Position numbers and translations under genes: made by a program. The notes beneath the pieces were generated by a model. It was not told where the DNA came from. It ran no database searches and worked only from the letters and a program-made list of their open reading frames with translations. A stretch of DNA of 9,844 nt from Sulfitobacter sp. (GTDB lineage: Bacteria; Pseudomonadota; Alphaproteobacteria; Rhodobacterales; Rhodobacteraceae), in NCBI GenBank assembly GCA_024636395.1, contig JAGXHD010000083.1:1-9844 (forward strand), in the 5' to 3' direction. This document shows, one piece after another, positions 5,785 to 9,844 of this stretch. Within the stretch, counting starts at the first letter, position 1, and every line of letters starts with the position of its first letter.

Positions 5785-6636
5785 ATGAGACTTATCTGTC
5801 CAAACTGCGATGCACAGTATGAAGTGCCGGACGATGTCATGCCTGTCTCGGGTCGTGACGTGCAGTGCTCCAATTGTGGTCAGACCTGGTTTCAACACCA
5901 CCCGGACGCAGCGCCGGATGACGCAGCGGCCGAAGCCGAAATTCCCGCGCCCGACGAGGAGGTAGCACCGCCGCCGCCACCGCCTGCACCCAAAGCACCC
6001 GAGCGCAAGCAGCTTGATCCGGCGGTTGCAGATATCCTGCGCCAAGAGGCAGAAGCTGAACAGGCAGCCCGGCGCTCTACGCAATCCAGCAGTTTGGAGA
6101 GCCAGCCCGAGCTGGGTATGGATTTGGAGCAACCCAACAATGACACGGAGGCGGAGCGCCGGGCACGGCAGGCCCGCGACCGAATGGCGCGTATGCGCGG
6201 AAACGACGTTCAGGAGGTCCGAGAACCTAAAACGCCCGCTGCAGATCGGGGCGAGGGCAAAGGAGCTGCCGCAGCAGCAGCACTCGGATCACGCCGCGAT
6301 CTACTGCCCGACATCGACGAAATCAATTCCACCCTGCGATCCGGCTCAGGTCGTAGCGGCCCCGGTGCCGCCGACATTGGCCCCGAAATCGAAGCCCCGA
6401 CGGTCCAGCGCAAGCGCCGTGGCTTCCGCACAGGCTTTCTCACAGTTATGATGATTTTTGCAGTGCTCGCGGTGGTTTACGTATTGGCGCCACGCCTCTC
6501 CGCAGCAGTACCCGCACTCGAAAGCCCGTTGACCAGCTATGTCGGTGTGATTGATGCCGGCCGCTCTTGGCTCGACACTCGGGTTCAGGGCCTGTTGCGC
6601 TCCCTCGATTCAGTCGCCGAAGACAGCAACGGCTAA
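5785..6636 (+). CDS. MJ0042-type zinc-ribbon, single-pass membrane protein
   Basis: This 283-residue protein starts with a zinc ribbon: Cys5/Cys8 (CPNC) and Cys28/Cys31 (CSNC), with the typical YEVPDD after the first pair and TWF after the second. A long, charged, low-complexity middle follows, including six consecutive prolines (62-67), DPAVADILRQEAEAE (about 78-92), an acidic/Arg-rich helix (about 121-141) and LPDIDEINSTLR (about 174-185). A basic cluster QRKRRG (208-213) then precedes one transmembrane helix (about 217-236), leaving a 45-residue tail. This suggests a cytoplasmic zinc ribbon and disordered linker tethered to the inner membrane. ATG 5785 is preferred because the ribbon starts at once there; an in-frame TTG at 5746 would add 13 residues. 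The family is common beside ftsE in Rhodobacterales as I recall it, but its function is unknown. Confidence 0.85.
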   Translation: MRLICPNCDAQYEVPDDVMPVSGRDVQCSNCGQTWFQHHPDAAPDDAAAEAEIPAPDEEVAPPPPPPAPKAPERKQLDPAVADILRQEAEAEQAARRSTQSSSLESQPELGMDLEQPNNDTEAERRARQARDRMARMRGNDVQEVREPKTPAADRGEGKGAAAAAALGSRRDLLPDIDEINSTLRSGSGRSGPGAADIGPEIEAPTVQRKRRGFRTGFLTVMMIFAVLAVVYVLAPRLSAAVPALESPLTSYVGVIDAGRSWLDTRVQGLLRSLDSVAEDSNG

Positions 6637-6647
6637 AACCGCTGCTG
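6624..6647. terminator. Imperfect hairpin between convergent genes, weak bidirectional terminator candidate
   Basis: CAGCAACGG (6624-6632) pairs with CCGCTGCTG (6639-6647) around a six-base loop, with one A-C mismatch on the + strand that becomes a G-U wobble on the - strand. The hairpin covers the stop of the zinc-ribbon gene. On the + strand it is followed by a modestly T-rich CCGTCTTGTT. It lies 20 bases from the end of the convergent TIGR02302 gene. The lack of a real T-run makes it weak. Confidence 0.4.
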
Positions 6648-6667
6648 CCGTCTTGTTCCGCACGTTA

Positions 6668-9316
6668 TCAGAACCGCTCGAGCAGTCTGTTGAGGTAATC
6701 ACGCTCCACTTCGGGGCGCGCGGCTTCGCCCGAGCGACGGCGGATTTCGTCCAGAAGCTCACGCGCACGACCCGCGGCATCACCGTTCAGATCAGCTTCG
6801 TTGTCGCTCCCCGTGGCGCCATTGCTCCCTTGGCTGCGGCCGAGCGGATCTCTGTTGCTCGCGCGGCGGTCGCTTTCCTGTGTACCCTGTCCGGGCTGCT
6901 GACCTTGCTCTTCCTGCGCCATCGCTTCGCCCAATGAGCGCATGCCATCGCGCAGCGCTTCCATCGCCTGCGATTGGTTATCGATCGCATCGGCCAGCTC
7001 ACCGTTCCGCAGATTTTGCTCTGCCTGATCCATCGCGCGGCCCGCACGGTCAAGCGCGTCGCGCGCCGCATCGCCCTCTGGTGTGCCGCGGCCCGGCATG
7101 TTGCCTTGCTGGCGGTTCAGCTCGTCACGCAGCTGCTGCTGACGCTCTGCAAGGCTCTCCTGCTGGCCTTGGCCCTGTCCGTCGGCCTCGCCATTCTCGC
7201 CCTGCCGCTGCTCGCCGCCACCGCCCTGCTCACCTTGTTGCTGGTCCTGCTCGCCTTGCCCCTGCTGGCCCTCATGGCTCTCGCCGCGGCCCTGTCCGCC
7301 GTTGCGGCCCTCATTACCTTGGTTTTCCCCGGCTTGGGCATTGGGGTTGAACTGTTCCTGAAGATCGCGGAACGCCTGATCGCTAAGACCCTGCTGGTCG
7401 CGCAGTGTTTCGGCGAGACCCTCCATTGCCTGCTCGCCGAGCGATTGCTGGCCTCCGCCCTGCCCCTGCTGGCCCTCGGCCATCTGCATGTTTTCCATCA
7501 TTTCCTGAAGCTCGCGGAGCGCCTGCTCCGCTTCAGCCATGCGGCCCTGCTCCATCAATTCCTGAATGCGGTCCATCATGCGTTGCAGATCGTCCTGCGT
7601 CATCTGCATGCTTTCGCCCTGCTGTTGCTGGCCTTGCTGCTGTTGCTCGCCGTCCTGCCGCTCCGCCTGCTCGCGTTGGAGCTGCTGCATGAAGTCTTCT
7701 GTGGCGCGGCGCAATTCCTGCATCAGCTCAGCAATTTCCTCATCCGACGCGCCATTTTTCATGGCTTCGTTCAGGCGCTCCTGTGCGCGCTTCATCCGCT
7801 CGCGGGCATCCTCCAGATCCCCTTCCTCAAGCTCCAGCGCCAGATCCCATAAGTCCTGCGCCAGCAGATTCTGGTTTTCCTCGTCAAGCCCAAAGCGCGC
7901 TTGTGTCTCAATCCGCCCAATCAGCTTGCGCAAGCGCAATGCTGTCGTCTCGGAGCGGAAAGCATCCTGCGGCAGATAGCTTACCGCGCGCAAGACCTGC
8001 GCGGTGCGCTTGACATTATCGCGGCTCCACAGGATATCGCGCCGCATCTCGATCACCGCCGCAGCCGTGGGATCAAAGAAACGGCGGCCCGGCAGGATCA
8101 TCTGCATCGGTGCGGTCTGTGCCTGCTGCTCGGCCGCATCCAGTGCCGTCATCGCCACCGTCACCGGCAAGTTCGCCCAAGGATGTTCCGAGAAGTCGTC
8201 GATCAGATTTTCCTCAAACGCCGCACGGTCACCCGCAATCGGCATTGGCAGCGGCACGGTCACTTCGGGCCGCGCGTCCGGCTCCACAGTCAGCCCGTAG
8301 CGCCGCTCGACCGATGCCAGATCAAGCATGATCCGCGCCTCGCCCGCCTCGACGCCGTAATCATCCTTGGCCGCGAACGGTAGGCGCATCTCGCCCATTG
8401 CCGACACTTCCGGCTCGCCGAGGATCGTAATCTCAGGTGCTTCATCAAGGCGCAGGGCAACATCCCAAGTGCGCGCTCCGGGCCCGTCTACAGCGATTGT
8501 GCCGCTTTGGTTTACCTTGAAATCAAACGCAATAGCCGGGGGTGCGTCCGGATCCGGCGGCGCTACGGTGCCCGATACCGTCTCGGAAATCTGTAAGGCA
8601 CCAACTTCGCCGTATAGGCGCATCGTGATCAGCGTGCCGACAGGCAATTCCAGCGGCCCTTCAGCCAGATCGTTGAGATAGAGCGTCGGACGGCCAGTGT
8701 AGCGCGGCGGCTCCGCCCAGCCCTCCCAGACGGGACCCGCAGCAAGCGCGGTCGTCCCACCGCCCGCCATCTGCGCCACCGTACCGACCCGCCAGATCGA
8801 TCCGAACATCAGTGCCACGGCAAAGGCCAAAACAGCGACATAGCGCAGCGCATAAGGATCGCGCGAGGATACCCTCAGATCGCCCGGCACCGCTTGTGCC
8901 GCTGCCGCGCGCGCAGCCATTCGGCGCTTGTGCGCCCGCCAGACCGCGGCAGAGGCATCATCCCCGCCGCCAATCGCTTGATCGTCGAGCAACGCCGTGA
9001 TCGGCCGCCCCGGGAGGCTGCTGTCGAGGCGCATCATCGCATCCACATCCGTGGGCCAGACCCAACGGCGCACCGCATAGACCATTGCCCACAGTGCGGC
9101 ACCGGCGATAAGCCCGATGCCAGCCCAGATCGCCTCTAACGGCAGCACTTCATGCGCGCCCATCATCGCCGCCGCCAGTGCCAGCAGAAGGACCGTCAAC
9201 AGCGGCCACAGGCTGCGGACAGCCACTTCGGCCCGCATGCCGAACCGGGTCATCCACAACGGGCGGCGCAAAGTGTCCAGCGTTTGCTTCAGATCTTCGG
9301 GCGTGAATTGGACCAT
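6668..9316 (-). CDS. TIGR02302 (DUF4175) family membrane protein with Gln/Gly-rich C-terminal half
   Basis: This 882-residue protein has three hydrophobic helices near the N-terminus (about 36-53, 62-81, 158-175), a mainly beta region (about 195-395), then a long helical and low-complexity half. Gln-runs occur at about 556-568, an amphipathic helix LMEQGRMAEAEQALREL follows, and a Gly/Gln/Glu/Asn-rich stretch spans about 612-720. The end reads ELLDEIRRRSGEAARPEVERDYLNRLLERF-like and is the most conserved-looking part. This architecture matches the alphaproteobacterial family TIGR02302/DUF4175, of unknown function; a role in the envelope is inference. The ATG at 9316 is preferred because GAGG lies 7 bases upstream of it (complement of 9324-9327); a GTG at 9331 would add 5 residues. 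It follows lysA by 21 bases and is probably co-transcribed. Repetitive codons in the tail make assembly or length variation plausible. Confidence 0.9.
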   Translation of the reverse strand: MVQFTPEDLKQTLDTLRRPLWMTRFGMRAEVAVRSLWPLLTVLLLALAAAMMGAHEVLPLEAIWAGIGLIAGAALWAMVYAVRRWVWPTDVDAMMRLDSSLPGRPITALLDDQAIGGGDDASAAVWRAHKRRMAARAAAAQAVPGDLRVSSRDPYALRYVAVLAFAVALMFGSIWRVGTVAQMAGGGTTALAAGPVWEGWAEPPRYTGRPTLYLNDLAEGPLELPVGTLITMRLYGEVGALQISETVSGTVAPPDPDAPPAIAFDFKVNQSGTIAVDGPGARTWDVALRLDEAPEITILGEPEVSAMGEMRLPFAAKDDYGVEAGEARIMLDLASVERRYGLTVEPDARPEVTVPLPMPIAGDRAAFEENLIDDFSEHPWANLPVTVAMTALDAAEQQAQTAPMQMILPGRRFFDPTAAAVIEMRRDILWSRDNVKRTAQVLRAVSYLPQDAFRSETTALRLRKLIGRIETQARFGLDEENQNLLAQDLWDLALELEEGDLEDARERMKRAQERLNEAMKNGASDEEIAELMQELRRATEDFMQQLQREQAERQDGEQQQQGQQQQGESMQMTQDDLQRMMDRIQELMEQGRMAEAEQALRELQEMMENMQMAEGQQGQGGGQQSLGEQAMEGLAETLRDQQGLSDQAFRDLQEQFNPNAQAGENQGNEGRNGGQGRGESHEGQQGQGEQDQQQGEQGGGGEQRQGENGEADGQGQGQQESLAERQQQLRDELNRQQGNMPGRGTPEGDAARDALDRAGRAMDQAEQNLRNGELADAIDNQSQAMEALRDGMRSLGEAMAQEEQGQQPGQGTQESDRRASNRDPLGRSQGSNGATGSDNEADLNGDAAGRARELLDEIRRRSGEAARPEVERDYLNRLLERF

Positions 9317-9323
9317 AGTGATA

Positions 9324-9327
9324 CCTC
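9324..9327 (-). promoter_or_regulatory. Ribosome binding site supporting the ATG at 9316
   Basis: On the minus strand GAGG lies 7 bases before ATG 9316. The alternative GTG at 9331 would place this site inside the gene, so the ATG start is favoured. Confidence 0.5.
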
Positions 9328-9337
9328 GCACCGGCTC

Positions 9338-9844
9338 TCAGGTCGCGGGATGCGTTTCGAGCCATTCAGGGATGGTATCGCGATTTATCATTTCGTCAAA
9401 GGTCGGACGTGGGCGGATAACCGCAAATTGATCTCCGTTGACCAGCACTTCGGGGATAAGTGCCCGAGAATTATACTCACTGGACATTACCGCGCCATAT
9501 GCGCCAGCACTGCGGAATGCCACGAGGTCTCCTGCGGTCAGCGGCACCATGTCGCGCTGCTTGGCGAAGGTGTCCCCGGATTCGCATACGGGGCCCACGA
9601 TGTCGTAGGGCTGCTTGAATGCGCCCGCGGCAGGTTCGATGATCGGAATAATATCATGATAGGCGTCGTACATGGCCGGACGGATAAGATCGTTCATCGC
9701 ACCATCGAGGATCAGAAAATCACGCCCCTCACCGGATTTGACGTAGATCACCTGGCTCACCATCAGGCCCGCGTTACCCGCGATGAGCCTGCCCGGCTCG
9801 ATCTCGATCTCGCAGCCCAGATGTCCTAGCGTGCGCTGCACCAT
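9338..9844 (-). CDS. lysA: Diaminopimelate decarboxylase, C-terminal part
   Basis: The gene runs off the right edge, so only the last 168 residues or so are seen, against about 420 for a full LysA; the barrel domain with the PLP lysine is outside. LysA decarboxylates meso-diaminopimelate to lysine, the last step of lysine synthesis, using a precursor shared with peptidoglycan. Visible motifs are EPGR (16-19, phosphate and substrate binding), DGAMNDLIRPAMYDA (47-61), CESGDTFA (87-94, with the catalytic Cys87 supplied to the partner subunit) and AGAYGAVMSS (113-122, Tyr116 near PLP). The codon at 9842-9844 is an internal Met, not the start. It precedes the TIGR02302 gene by 21 bases, so the two probably share a transcript. 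Confidence 0.95.
   Translation of the reverse strand: MVQRTLGHLGCEIEIEPGRLIAGNAGLMVSQVIYVKSGEGRDFLILDGAMNDLIRPAMYDAYHDIIPIIEPAAGAFKQPYDIVGPVCESGDTFAKQRDMVPLTAGDLVAFRSAGAYGAVMSSEYNSRALIPEVLVNGDQFAVIRPRPTFDEMINRDTIPEWLETHPAT

Noticed and set aside
6974..7852. Plus-strand 292-codon open frame encoding an extremely Leu/Ala-rich product that mimics a membrane protein
   Set aside because: It is the exact antisense of the Gln/Glu/Gly-rich tract of the TIGR02302 gene; CAG/CTG codons read on the other strand give Leu. No start context or homology pattern supports it.
1..9844. Mobile elements, CRISPR, tRNA/rRNA, prophage or defence genes
   Set aside because: I found no transposase or integrase motifs, regularly spaced repeats, tRNA-like clover-leaf sequences or phage genes. 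Every large frame is a housekeeping or conserved envelope gene.

Overview
The window looks like a chromosomal housekeeping segment of an alphaproteobacterium, most likely Rhodobacterales (the Roseobacter/Rhodobacter group). The reasons are high GC, overlapping stop/start junctions, a TIGR02302-type (DUF4175) membrane protein with a Gln/Gly-rich tail next to lysA, an MJ0042 zinc-ribbon membrane protein divergent from ftsE, and plsC directly behind ftsEX. The family-level placement is inference from gene content. I see no phage, IS, CRISPR, tRNA or rRNA.

Region 1 (1-2692, + strand) is the end of a 2-oxoglutarate dehydrogenase operon. It starts with the last 14 codons of the E2 subunit (sucB/odhB). 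Three small genes follow: a PaaI-like hotdog protein that lacks the usual HGG motif, an 87-residue protein resembling small dimeric alpha/beta-barrel proteins, and a MAPEG membrane protein. After an 81-bp gap holding a tandem 11-bp repeat comes lpd, the E3 subunit (dihydrolipoyl dehydrogenase).

Region 2 (2708-5619, - strand) is a tight four-gene operon read right to left: ftsE, ftsX, a PlsC-type lysophosphatidate acyltransferase, and an FMN-binding split-barrel (PNPOx-like) protein. The junctions overlap by 4, 4 and 14 bases, so translational coupling is likely. It converges on lpd across a GC-rich inverted repeat.

Region 3 (5620-6636) is a divergent intergenic stretch with a CtrA-box-like sequence, followed on the + strand by an MJ0042 zinc-ribbon, single-pass membrane protein.

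Region 4 (6668-9844, - strand) is lysA (3' part only, running off the window) followed by the 882-residue TIGR02302-family membrane protein. This pair converges on the zinc-ribbon gene across a second imperfect hairpin.

The envelope theme is clear: FtsEX works on septal peptidoglycan, PlsC on phospholipids, and LysA on lysine from diaminopimelate. I did not find a convincing new defence, mobile or biosynthetic system. The points most worth checking are the accessory genes between odhB and lpd, the repeat ahead of lpd, the CtrA-like box by ftsE, and the role of the two uncharacterised membrane proteins.
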